Origin: an uncultured Mailhella sp. | GTDB taxonomy: Bacteria; Desulfobacterota; Desulfovibrionia; Desulfovibrionales; Desulfovibrionaceae | Direction: 5' to 3' | Assembly (NCBI RefSeq): GCF_905187505.1 | Contig: NZ_CAJJIC010000041.1 | Coordinates: 1-16,410 of the forward strand | DNA length: 16,410 nucleotides | Shown: one piece after another, positions 6,585 through 13,381 of the stretch | Position numbering within the stretch: position 1 is the stretch's first letter | Layout: the number at the start of each line of letters is the position of its first letter | Position numbers and translations under genes: made by a program | Notes under the pieces: generated by a model | Told to the model about the DNA's origin: nothing | What the model saw: only the letters and a program-made list of their open reading frames with translations | The model's database searches: none

Positions 6585-7162
6585 GGCCGTCTCAGGAGGG
6601 CATCCGCCGGGGGAAAAAGCCCTTCGTCGAGGGGCGTCCATTCAGTTTTTTCAGGGGATTGTGAAGAAATGTCCGCAGAAGGATGCCTGTGTTCGAGGCG
6701 GTCGGCGGGCAAGAAAATTTTTTTTCGGTGAGGGGAGGGCGCATCTGCCGGGGAGCGTTGAAAAAAGGCGGGGAGAGAGGCTGAACGTGCTGCGGCACAA
6801 GGGTTTCCGGTCAAAGAAGCGGCGGGAGGATGAGCGAATGCGCGCAACGCTTCGCCGGGCGTTCCGACCTGCGCCGAGGAAAACGGGATCTGCGCGCAGA
6901 AAGGATGGAGAACAGGTCGGGGAAGAAGCGCGGAAAAAGGTCTGCGGAGCGGGCGGGACTTTCAGGAAAACGGGAACAAGAGGCGGAAAATCATGGAGGA
7001 ACGGGGCTCCCGGACGGAGGAGTCTGGACGAATGGGGACGGCTGAAGCCTTCGTCGGGCCGCACCGAAGAAAGGGACGGAACGGAAACGCGCCCTGCGGG
7101 ACGAGTTGTTCCGGGACGACGCCGGGGCGAAAGCCGCGTCGTGGCGGCGCGGGCATTGCCGG

Positions 7163-7960
7163 TCACTTCAGGGACGCATGGCCCTGTTCGCCCATGTCGT
7201 GGGCGGCGTCCCGGTAGGAAATCTGACTGAGCTGCGAGGCGAGCTTCATGAGCTCATCGGGATTTTTCACGAAAGTGACGCCCTTGTCCTTGTCCAGAAT
7301 GCCTTCTTTCCGCAGAGACCGGAATATCTTGGTGACGGTCATGACGTGCAGGGAAAGATGACCGGCTATTTCCGTGTAGGTAAGGTAGCGGGGAAGGGCG
7401 TGGGGCGGCTTTTTTTCCATGAACACGGAGAGCATGCGGCATACGCGCACCGTGGCGGGAAGCGTGTTGTTGACGGACTGCACGATGATCTTCATGAGGT
7501 TTCCGGCAAGACCGCAGATGAGCAGGCTCTTCAGCGGTTCCTCGTCCATGTGCTTCATGAACTCGCCGTGCGTCATGGACACGAGCCGGCAGCGGGTCTT
7601 GGTGCACATGACGAGGGACTCGTTGTACAAAAGAAAATCGAAGGCGTCGTGGGGGATGGAGTAGGCCTGGTTGACGGAAGGAATGAAGCTCAGAAGATCG
7701 CCGGGATGAAAGTATATGAGCGAATGCGCTCCGCCCACGGCGGACATGGCGGTGAGCGTCACGGCGCCGTCGATCAGGTAGTACACCCGGTCCACGCGCA
7801 GCTTCGTGCCGCGGGGCACGACGATTTCCCTGCTGAAGCTCAGAAGATGCTTCCGGCAGGCCTCGATGTCGGAACATCTTTGCGGGGAGTCGTGGCCGGA
7901 AGACGGTCCGAAGGAGCCGGTCGTCCCGGGGGAAAGATGAGTCGAGGTGTCTTGCTTCAT
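7163..7960 (-). CDS. Crp/Fnr-family transcriptional regulator
   Basis: 265 residues. A cyclic-nucleotide-binding-type beta-roll spans about 40-135 (YYLIDGAVTL, FHPGDLLSFIP), followed by the dimerisation helix and a C-terminal winged helix (about 190-228). The recognition helix region is LSLHVMTVTKIFRSL. There is no Fnr-like N-terminal cysteine cluster (only C29 and C35 near the N-terminus), so an oxygen-sensing [4Fe-4S] type is unlikely; the ligand is unknown. The ATG at 7960 has AAGG about ten bases upstream. It is transcribed towards the permease-trxB-trx-assT unit, which it may control. A perfect hairpin lies about 70 bases upstream of its start. No intrinsic terminator is seen after it. 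Confidence 0.85.
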   Translation of the reverse strand: MKQDTSTHLSPGTTGSFGPSSGHDSPQRCSDIEACRKHLLSFSREIVVPRGTKLRVDRVYYLIDGAVTLTAMSAVGGAHSLIYFHPGDLLSFIPSVNQAYSIPHDAFDFLLYNESLVMCTKTRCRLVSMTHGEFMKHMDEEPLKSLLICGLAGNLMKIIVQSVNNTLPATVRVCRMLSVFMEKKPPHALPRYLTYTEIAGHLSLHVMTVTKIFRSLRKEGILDKDKGVTFVKNPDELMKLASQLSQISYRDAAHDMGEQGHASLK

Positions 7961-8268
7961 GGTTCCGTGCCCTTCTGCATGGTCTCTGCGTCACGCGACC
8001 TGCAAAGCCGCGGGGCGCGCGAGGCGTAAGCGCATGGCGTTTGCGCCATGCCTGTTTTCTGTACGCGTTCGGGGGAGCCTCGTCCCGGCTCCGGGCAGAA
8101 ATTGCAGCATCTCGGAAAAATATTTCATCGGCAACGGCCTCTGTCAATCCGTTTTCCCGCCGGGGGATCCGCGGGTGCCTCTCCGCGCCGCGCCGAGTCC
8201 CCTTCTGTCCTACCCCGGAGGCCGGTACGGGAAAGGCGCTGCCGCCGTGTTCCGCGGGCGCGGAGGAC
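7961..8268. other. Gene-free upstream region of the Crp/Fnr-type gene
   Basis: About 308 bases between the regulator start and the terminator of the downstream-facing symporter gene. Apart from the hairpin at 8032-8051 nothing could be assigned; no gene and no confident promoter hexamers are visible. Confidence 0.5.
8032..8051. repeat. Perfect 8-bp hairpin upstream of the Crp/Fnr-type gene
   Basis: GCATGGCG and CGCCATGC flank a TTTG loop, about 70-90 bases upstream of the regulator start codon. It could be an autoregulatory operator or a leader hairpin. A T-rich stretch (CTGTTTTCT) follows on the plus strand, but no plus-strand gene ends here. Confidence 0.45.
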
Positions 8269-8306
8269 AAAAAAGGCGGCCTCCCCGTCCGAAGGAGAGA
8301 CCGCCT
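8269..8306 (-). terminator. Intrinsic terminator of the AGCS symporter gene
   Basis: On the minus strand, arms AGGCGGTCTCTCC and GGGGAGGCCGCCT pair with two mismatches around a TTCGGAC-type loop and are followed by a T-run (TTTTTT overlapping the stem end). It starts 20 bases beyond the stop codon. Confidence 0.9.
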
Positions 8307-8325
8307 GTTTCTTTGCAGAGGAAAG

Positions 8326-9735
8326 CTACGCGTTCTCGCCCCAGGCTTCGATGCCGCGCCGGTCAGCGAGCTTCTCGGGATGGAACACGGGGTCGGCCAC
8401 GCCGGCCTTCTTCTGTTCCTGATAGTCCTTGAGCGCCATGAAGGCGTTGCGGCCGAGCAGGGTGATGGCCACGAGGTTGACTATGGCCATGAGCGCCATG
8501 AACAGGTCGGCGAGGTTCCACACGAAGGGCAGTTCGGCCACGGAGCCGAAGGCCACCATGGCCACCACCAGGATGCGGAAGATGAGCAGATACACGGACT
8601 TGGTGCTGAAGAACTGAATGTTGCTCTCGCCGTAGTAGTAGTTGCCCGCGATGGAGCTGAAGGCGAACATGAACACCATGACGGAGAGAAGCACGCCCGC
8701 AAGGCTGCCGAGCTGGCTGGTGAGGGCGAGCTGCACGAGTTCGATGCCGGTCTTTCCGGCGTCGGCGTAGCCGTCGAAAAGCAGCACGATGCAGGCGGAT
8801 GCCGTGCATACGAGAAGCGTGTCGACGAAGACGCCGAGGGCCTGCACGAGTCCCTGCTTCACGGGATGGGACACGAAGGCCGTGGCCGCGGCGTTGGGCA
8901 CGGAGCCCATGCCCGCCTCGTTGGAGAAGAGTCCGCGCTTGGCGCCGGTGAGTATGGCCGCGCCTATGCCGCCCACGGCCGCGTCGGGAGAAAAGGCCTG
9001 GGACACGATGGAGGCCAGCATGGCGGGAATGTGCGTGATGTTCATGAGCACGATGACGAGGGCGAGCAGAAGGTAGAGCGAGGCCATGACGGGCACGAGC
9101 CAGCTGCTGAGGCTGGCTATGCGTTTCAGGCCGCCGAAGATGACCACGGCCGAAAGCACGGTGAGGAAGGCGCCCGCCACGACGCGGTCGACGCCGAAGG
9201 TGGCGTTCAGGGAAATGGCGATGGTGTTGGACTGCACGGAGTTGAAGCAGAGCCCGAAGGTCACGGAAATGAGCACGGCAAAGAGCGCGGCGGCCTTGCT
9301 GCTGCCCAGACAGTTGCGGATGTAGTAGGCCGGGCCGCCCCGGAAGCCGAAGGTCTTGGGGTCGCGCACCTTGTAGATCTGGGCGAGCGTGCTTTCCGTG
9401 AATCCGGAGGCCGCGCCGATGACGGCGATGACCCACATCCAGAAGATGGCGCCCGGGCCGCCGGCCATGATGGCGATGGCGATGCCCGCGATGTTGCCCA
9501 CGCCCACGCGCGAGGCCGTGCTGATGCAGAAGGCCTGAAAGGAACTTATGTGTGCGTGACCGCCGTCGTGGCTGGTGCCCTCCTTCAGCAGGCGGATCAT
9601 TTCCCGGAACATCCTGAGCTGGACGAATCTTGTCTTCAGGCTGAACCAGAGCCCCAGGGCGATGAGCATGGCCACAAGGACGTAGGACCACAGAATGTCG
9701 TTGAAGAAGGCAACTATGTTTTCGATAAGCTCCAT
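8326..9735 (-). CDS. Alanine/glycine:cation symporter (AGCS family)
   Basis: 469 residues with about 10-11 membrane segments, standard for the family. The hallmark GAKRGLFSNEAGMGS (264-278) and RVGVGNIAGIA (76-86) are diagnostic of sodium- or proton-coupled alanine/glycine symporters in the inner membrane (AlsT/DagA type). GAGG about nine bases upstream supports the ATG at 9735. It is a single-gene unit, with the EamA-gene terminator upstream and its own terminator at 8269-8306. Nothing links it functionally to the AssT unit. Uptake of small neutral amino acids is expected; the exact substrate is not determinable here. Confidence 0.93.
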   Translation of the reverse strand: MELIENIVAFFNDILWSYVLVAMLIALGLWFSLKTRFVQLRMFREMIRLLKEGTSHDGGHAHISSFQAFCISTASRVGVGNIAGIAIAIMAGGPGAIFWMWVIAVIGAASGFTESTLAQIYKVRDPKTFGFRGGPAYYIRNCLGSSKAAALFAVLISVTFGLCFNSVQSNTIAISLNATFGVDRVVAGAFLTVLSAVVIFGGLKRIASLSSWLVPVMASLYLLLALVIVLMNITHIPAMLASIVSQAFSPDAAVGGIGAAILTGAKRGLFSNEAGMGSVPNAAATAFVSHPVKQGLVQALGVFVDTLLVCTASACIVLLFDGYADAGKTGIELVQLALTSQLGSLAGVLLSVMVFMFAFSSIAGNYYYGESNIQFFSTKSVYLLIFRILVVAMVAFGSVAELPFVWNLADLFMALMAIVNLVAITLLGRNAFMALKDYQEQKKAGVADPVFHPEKLADRRGIEAWGENA

Positions 9736-9800
9736 GCGCAGGCCTCTTTCGGGTAAGGTGTGTGATGAAGATAATTCGTGCGATAGTTCACGACGCGCGG

Positions 9801-9848
9801 AAAAAAGTCAACCTCCCCGTCGGACGGCTCGCCGGCGGGGAGGTTGAC
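9801..9848 (-). terminator. Intrinsic terminator of the EamA-type gene
   Basis: A perfect 13-bp stem (GTCAACCTCCCCG / CGGGGAGGTTGAC, 16-base loop) is followed on the minus strand by TTTTTT. It starts 15 bases after the stop codon at 9864. Confidence 0.93.
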
Positions 9849-9863
9849 TTCGGAGAAGGATCG

Positions 9864-10277
9864 TCACAGCGCCATGACGAGGGTTCCGGCGGCAATGAGC
9901 GCACCGCCCACGGCGACCTTCAGGGTAAGCTCTTCGTGCAGAAAGATCATCGCCATGATTATGGTGAAGATGATGCTCGTCTTGTCGATGGGGGCCACCT
10001 TGGACACGTCGCCTATCTGCAGGGCCTTGAAGTAGCACAGCCACGACGCGCCCGTGGCGAGTCCCGAAAGCACGAGAAATATCCAGGTTTTCGTGCTTAT
10101 TTCCGTAAGACTGACTTTTGCGCCGGTAAGATACACCATGCCCACGGCCATGAAGAAGACCACCAGCGTGCGGATGGCGGTGCCGAGGTTGGAATCCACG
10201 CCTTCAATGCCCACCTTGGCGAGAATGGACGTGAGGGCCGCAAAGACCGCGGAGAGAAGAGCGAGAATGAGCCACAT
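9864..10277 (-). CDS. EamA/DMT-type small membrane transporter, four helices
   Basis: 137 residues from the chosen start, with four membrane segments, corresponding to one EamA half-domain as in known small DMT proteins. Characteristic stretches are ALLSAVFAALTSILAKVGIEG near the N-terminus (split here across residues 6-26), SNLGTAIRT (29-37), and a C-terminal part with APIDKTS and LHEELTLK. The start is set at the ATG at 10277 because the domain begins there and AAGGA lies upstream, though the gap of about ten bases is long. In-frame ATGs at 10298 and 10310 would add 7 or 11 residues. It probably works as a dimer to export or import a small metabolite. The substrate is unknown. It is a monocistronic unit between two terminators. 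Confidence 0.82.
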   Translation of the reverse strand: MWLILALLSAVFAALTSILAKVGIEGVDSNLGTAIRTLVVFFMAVGMVYLTGAKVSLTEISTKTWIFLVLSGLATGASWLCYFKALQIGDVSKVAPIDKTSIIFTIIMAMIFLHEELTLKVAVGGALIAAGTLVMAL

Positions 10278-10311
10278 GTTTTTCGTTGTCCTTTCCATAG
10301 AGAAAACCATG

Positions 10312-10335
10312 AAAAAAAGGCCGGATGAACCGGCC
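10312..10335 (-). terminator. Intrinsic terminator of the LtaS-type gene
   Basis: A perfect 6-bp GC stem (GGCCGG / CCGGCC, 5-base loop) is followed on the minus strand by seven T. It lies 31 bases beyond the stop codon and overlaps the region just upstream of the EamA-type gene. Confidence 0.9.
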
Positions 10336-10365
10336 GCAAAAGGGTCTGAACGATTGGCGGAGAGC

Positions 10366-12264
10366 TTAGCGCAGAACGGCGTTCTCTTTCAAGCGTCCGT
10401 TTTTGAACAGATCGTGGGCGCTCTGATAGTCGGCCTCGGTCCGTTGCGTCAGAACTTCGGCCTGCTCGCCCTTGAGCGCGGAGCCGACACGGTCGGGAAA
10501 GGTCCAGCCGAAGACGCCGGACTGCTCCACGGGTGCGAGCGTCGTGAGGGAATCGGGCGTGAGTCTGCCGAGGATCTGATAGGTGCTTATCCAGGCGCGG
10601 CCTTCGTCGGGCTTCATGCGCAGCGCGCTGCGGCCGAAGAATCCCGAGCGGTACGACCAGCCGAAGAGGTCGAAGAGCGTGGGGGGAATGTCGGCCTGGC
10701 TGCACAGCGTGTCCACCTCTGCGGGAGCGATGCGTCCGGGGCAGTAGATGAGGGCCGGAATGTGGTAGCGTTCGGGCGGCAGATCGGTATGTCCGGCGGC
10801 GCTTGAGGTGTGGTCGCCGGAAATGACGAACACGGTGTCGGCGAACCAGGGGCGAGAGGCGGCCTCGCGGAGAAATTCGCCTATGGCGTAGTCGGTGTAG
10901 GCCACGGCTCCTCTTCGGCCCGTGCCCGAAGGGATGGATACCTTTCCGTCGGGGTAGGTGAAGGGACGGTGGTTGGAGGTGGTGAGCACGAACTGATAGA
11001 ACGGGCGCTTCTGCCGGAAGCTTTCGTCCGCGTCGCGGAGGGCCGCGTGAAAAAGGTCTTCGTCGCACACGCCCCAGGCGTTGGTGAAGGTGACGTTTTC
11101 GCGGGGAATGTCGGAACGGTCGACGATGCGGAAGCCGTTGCCGGCAAAAAAGGCGTTCATGTTGTCGAAGTAGCCGTAGCCGCCGTAGATGAAGGCGGTG
11201 TCGTAGCCCTTTTCCCGGAACACGGTGCCGACGGAGAAAAGGCCTTCGCAGCCGGGACGGCGCACGATGGAGGAACCGGGCGTGGGGGGAAGCGAGAGCG
11301 TGAGCGCCTCTATGCCGCGCACGGTTCGGGTTCCCGTGGCCATGAGGCGGGTGAGCTGAAGGCTCTGCCCGGCCAGGGCGTTGAGGTTCGGCGTGTTTTC
11401 GCCGAGAAGATCGCTGCCGAGGCTCTCCACCACGATCTGTATGACGTTGGGCTTCCACTCGGGCCGCGAGGCGCGCACCTCGCGGCGCCACTCACCGGCG
11501 TCGTCGGAAACGAAGCGCGTTCCCTCTTCCGTGAGGTTTTCCCTGAGCAGGGCCGCCGCGCGCGAATCGTCGATGACGCGGTAGAATTCCCGGTAGTCGA
11601 GCTCGTTGTTTCTGTAGGCGGAAAAAAGCGACCAGACGCCGTTGGCGGAAAGCTCGCGCGTCACTCTGTCCTGCGGGGCGAGGGGCGAGTAGAGAAAGGC
11701 CGCGCAGGTCATGACGAAGCACACGGCCAGAAGACGCGGGGAGCGCGGAGCGGGCAGGGCGGCGCGCTTCCAGAACGGGCGCAGCGCGAGCAGGGAAACG
11801 ATGGCCGCACTTGCGGCAACGGCGGCAAGCAGGGGAATGACGGGATAGGATTCCGCGATGTTTCTCATCACTTCCGTGGTATAAATGAGATAGTCCACGG
11901 CGATGAAGTTGAAGCGGCTGGAGAATTCGTTCCAGAACAGGGGTTCTGCCACGGCTCCGAAAAGAAAGGCGCAGGCGTAGACCCAGAACGTCGCAGAGGC
12001 GACGATGCGTCCCGTCCGTCCGCCCCAGAGCCTTTTTTTCAGAAGCAGCACGAGCATGAGCGGAAGCGTGAGCAGAAAGTAGGGGAACAGATCGTTGACC
12101 GCGCCACGGAAGTAGATGCCCGTGACGGTAAGCCAGTCGAAGGAATCCTGCAGGGAACCGTGAGCCATGACGAGCAGCACCGTTCGCACGGCGGCGTTCA
12201 CGGCCAGCCAGAGGATCAGAAGAAGGCCGAGAAAGCAGCCGCGGGCATTGTTGAAGCGGATCAT
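10366..12264 (-). CDS. LtaS/OpgB-type sulfatase-fold membrane phosphotransferase
   Basis: 632 residues: five N-terminal membrane segments (to about residue 192) and then an extracytoplasmic sulfatase-fold domain. The catalytic set is visible, numbered from the chosen start: metal Glu E280 in VVESLGSD, nucleophile T314 in GTRTVRG, H432 in SNHRPF, and D484/H485 in SGDHTS. There is no CxPSR, so it is a phosphotransferase: lipoteichoic-acid synthase, OpgB phosphoglycerol transferase and related Gram-negative enzymes share this plan. It probably moves a phosphoglycerol or phosphoethanolamine group from a phospholipid to an envelope glycan or lipid. The ATG at 12264 is preferred because AGGAG lies eight bases upstream; a GTG at 12273 sits on top of that site. 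It diverges from the two-component/PAP2 operon across a region with shared operator-like boxes. Confidence 0.85.
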   Translation of the reverse strand: MIRFNNARGCFLGLLLILWLAVNAAVRTVLLVMAHGSLQDSFDWLTVTGIYFRGAVNDLFPYFLLTLPLMLVLLLKKRLWGGRTGRIVASATFWVYACAFLFGAVAEPLFWNEFSSRFNFIAVDYLIYTTEVMRNIAESYPVIPLLAAVAASAAIVSLLALRPFWKRAALPAPRSPRLLAVCFVMTCAAFLYSPLAPQDRVTRELSANGVWSLFSAYRNNELDYREFYRVIDDSRAAALLRENLTEEGTRFVSDDAGEWRREVRASRPEWKPNVIQIVVESLGSDLLGENTPNLNALAGQSLQLTRLMATGTRTVRGIEALTLSLPPTPGSSIVRRPGCEGLFSVGTVFREKGYDTAFIYGGYGYFDNMNAFFAGNGFRIVDRSDIPRENVTFTNAWGVCDEDLFHAALRDADESFRQKRPFYQFVLTTSNHRPFTYPDGKVSIPSGTGRRGAVAYTDYAIGEFLREAASRPWFADTVFVISGDHTSSAAGHTDLPPERYHIPALIYCPGRIAPAEVDTLCSQADIPPTLFDLFGWSYRSGFFGRSALRMKPDEGRAWISTYQILGRLTPDSLTTLAPVEQSGVFGWTFPDRVGSALKGEQAEVLTQRTEADYQSAHDLFKNGRLKENAVLR

Positions 12265-12338
12265 GCGATGCACTCCTGTGACGTGGAAATGAGAAAAGAA
12301 CTATAGGTGAAAACGGTGACACGGTCACAGAAGCCGGT

Positions 12339-12353
12339 GTAACAAAGCGTAAC
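12339..12353. promoter_or_regulatory. OmpR/CpxR-family box 1 (GTAAC-AAAGC-GTAAC)
   Basis: A direct repeat of GTAAC with a 5-base spacer, the arrangement of the CpxR box GTAAA-N5-GTAAA. It lies about 86-74 bases upstream of the LtaS-type start codon. Confidence 0.65.
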
Positions 12354-12384
12354 GGCTGCAAAACAGAAGGCGTCGAGTCAATAA

Positions 12385-12390
12385 ATTATA
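12385..12390 (-). promoter_or_regulatory. Possible -10 element (TATAAT) for the LtaS-type gene
   Basis: A perfect TATAAT on the minus strand would place the start of transcription near 12378, about 115 bases before the ATG. No good -35 hexamer is present at 16-18 bp, consistent with an activator-dependent promoter; box 2 would sit at about -72 to -86. Confidence 0.4.
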
Positions 12391-12449
12391 CGATGGCGAC
12401 AAGACATCGACATTGATTTTTGAGAAATTGCGATGATTTTTTTTGAACG

Positions 12450-12464
12450 GTAACAAAGTGTAAC
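12450..12464. promoter_or_regulatory. OmpR/CpxR-family box 2 (GTAAC-AAAGT-GTAAC)
   Basis: This is the second copy of the direct-repeat box. Relative to the extended -10 at 12493-12501 (start near 12508) it spans about -58 to -44, a normal activator position for the plus-strand operon. It abuts the 12-bp perfect palindrome CGGACATGTCCG. Confidence 0.65.
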
Positions 12465-12492
12465 GGACATGTCCGAAATATGCTCATGTCTG

Positions 12493-12501
12493 TGATAAAA
12501 T
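12493..12501 (+). promoter_or_regulatory. Possible extended -10 element for the two-component operon
   Basis: TGA-TAAAAT matches the extended -10 form (TGN followed by five of six TATAAT bases). No clear -35 lies 17 bp upstream; box 2 occupies roughly that area. The predicted leader to the ATG at 12689 is about 180 bases. Confidence 0.4.
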
Positions 12502-12527
12502 TTTTACATGGTAAAGGCTGGCGCAGT

Positions 12528-12542
12528 GTAACGAAGCGTAAC
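12528..12542. promoter_or_regulatory. OmpR/CpxR-family box 3 (GTAAC-GAAGC-GTAAC)
   Basis: Third copy, with one spacer base changed from box 1. It lies downstream of the predicted plus-strand start (about +20 to +34), where binding could provide negative feedback. Confidence 0.6.
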
Positions 12543-12614
12543 AGCACTGTTTCCGTCGTTGCCGTGTCGCCGCTTGGAATGCTATGGGAGAGGGATTGCG
12601 GAACAACGCATCCG

Positions 12615-12632
12615 CGCCGTCCCCGGACGGCG
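12615..12632 (+). other. GC-rich leader hairpin before the response regulator gene
   Basis: CGCCGTCC and GGACGGCG are perfectly complementary around two central bases (usable stem about 7 bp). It lies 57-74 bases before the start codon. It could affect translation; no T-run follows. Confidence 0.35.
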
Positions 12633-12688
12633 GGGTTCAGATGCCGCGACGGCGTTTGCGGCGTTTTTGCGCACAGGCGGAAACGATC

Positions 12689-13381
12689 ATGATTCAGATA
12701 CTGATTATCGACGACGACAAGGAACTCTGCTCCCTCCTGGAAGACTACTTTCAGCCGGAGGACATCGTATGCCGCTTTTCCCATGACGGGAGGTCCGGTC
12801 TGGCCTCCATGCGGGAACGGCGGCCGGATCTCGTCATTCTTGACGTCATGCTGCCGGAAAAGAACGGCTTTGAAGTACTTCGGGAAATGCGTCGGGACGA
12901 ACAGCTCAGGAAGATTCCCGTCATCATGCTTACGGCCCGAGGCGACGCGAGCGACAAGGTGCGCGGGCTCGACCTCGGGGCGGACGACTATCTGCCCAAG
13001 CCTTTCAATCCGCGGGAGCTTCTTTCGCGCATACGGGCGGTGCTGCGCCGTTCCCGTCCCGAATCAGGGGCGGGGGGAGGGGACCTTCGTCTGGACGACG
13101 GGGCCATGAAGGCCTGGAAGGGCGACGAGGAAGTTTCCCTGAGCGGACAGGAATACCGCGTGCTGCGCGCGCTTCTCGCCTCGCCGGGCAAGGTGGTCTC
13201 GCGCGATGAGCTGAGCCGCTGCGTGTTCGGCCGCGAGGCCATGCCCATGGAACGCGGCCTCGACATGCAGATAAGCCGCGTGCGGCGCAAGCTCGGTCCC
13301 TATCCCGACGGTTCGGAACGCATCCGCAGCATACGCGGCGCGGGATACATGTACGTCGTGCGCAAGGAAGAACGCTCATGA
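12689..13381 (+). CDS. OmpR/PhoB-family response regulator, CpxR-like
   Basis: 230 residues. The receiver domain (1-118) has the acidic pocket IIDDD, phospho-acceptor D52 (LDVMLP), T82 and K104 (YLPKPF). The C-terminal winged helix (about 130-226) resembles E. coli CpxR, notably LGADDYLPKPF and SGQEYRVLRALLASPGKVVS-type text followed by DMQISRVRRKLG. The start at 12689 is set by the conserved MIQILIIDDD; the frame is open back to 12584 but that part is non-conserved. The Shine-Dalgarno is weak (AGGCGGAAA), suggesting low or controlled translation. It overlaps the kinase gene by four bases. Three GTAAC-N5-GTAAC boxes upstream fit autoregulation by a CpxR-type protein. Confidence 0.92.
   Translation: MIQILIIDDDKELCSLLEDYFQPEDIVCRFSHDGRSGLASMRERRPDLVILDVMLPEKNGFEVLREMRRDEQLRKIPVIMLTARGDASDKVRGLDLGADDYLPKPFNPRELLSRIRAVLRRSRPESGAGGGDLRLDDGAMKAWKGDEEVSLSGQEYRVLRALLASPGKVVSRDELSRCVFGREAMPMERGLDMQISRVRRKLGPYPDGSERIRSIRGAGYMYVVRKEERS

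Larger units (their letters stand above)
6402..7162. other. Gene-free 761-bp region between regulator and permease genes
   Basis: This region is both the 3' flank of the regulator gene and the upstream region of the permease operon. It holds two inverted repeats (6531-6554 and 6568-6584) near the permease side and a strongly purine-biased stretch (about 6720-7060). Frames here translate to low-complexity Arg/Gly/Lys-rich text without recognisable domains, so no gene is called. No convincing -35/-10 pair or sigma-54 site was found. Confidence 0.6.
12265..12688. other. Divergent AT-rich regulatory region between the LtaS-type gene and the two-component operon
   Basis: 424 bases without a gene. 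It contains three GTAAC-N5-GTAAC boxes, a TATAAT on the minus strand (12385-12390), a TAAAAT with TGN extension on the plus strand (12493-12501), the dyad GTGAC-ACG-GTCAC (12316-12328), the palindrome CGGACATGTCCG (12464-12475) and a leader hairpin (12615-12632). Confidence 0.7.

Noticed and set aside
6553..7230. A 225-codon plus-strand frame in the purine-rich spacer
   Set aside because: The product is low-complexity Arg/Gly/Lys-rich text with no domain. Purine bias alone removes stop codons such as those needing T, and the frame runs into the antisense of the regulator gene.
1525..9756. Very long plus-strand reading frames opposite the minus-strand genes (for example 1525-3483, 3807-6509, 8041-9756)
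   Set aside because: They translate to Gly/His/Glu/Val-rich text without domains and lie exactly antisense to well-recognised genes. They result from GC-rich codon use on the opposite strand.
9826..9850. TTGACT in the EamA terminator arm as a -35 for the symporter gene
   Set aside because: The element 17 bp downstream (AACTAT) is a poor -10, and the TTGAC is explained by the perfect terminator stem.
12265..12273. GTG start at 12273 for the LtaS-type gene
   Set aside because: It overlaps the AGGAG sequence that correctly serves the ATG at 12264.
12316..12328. GTGAC-ACG-GTCAC as a Crp site
   Set aside because: Crp sites need TGTGA-N6-TCACA spacing; here the spacer is three bases. It remains only a short dyad.
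12584..12688. A longer N-terminus for the response regulator, starting at 12584
   Set aside because: Receiver domains begin at the beta-1 strand (MIQILIIDDD); the upstream 35 codons are Arg-rich and contain a GC hairpin typical of a leader.
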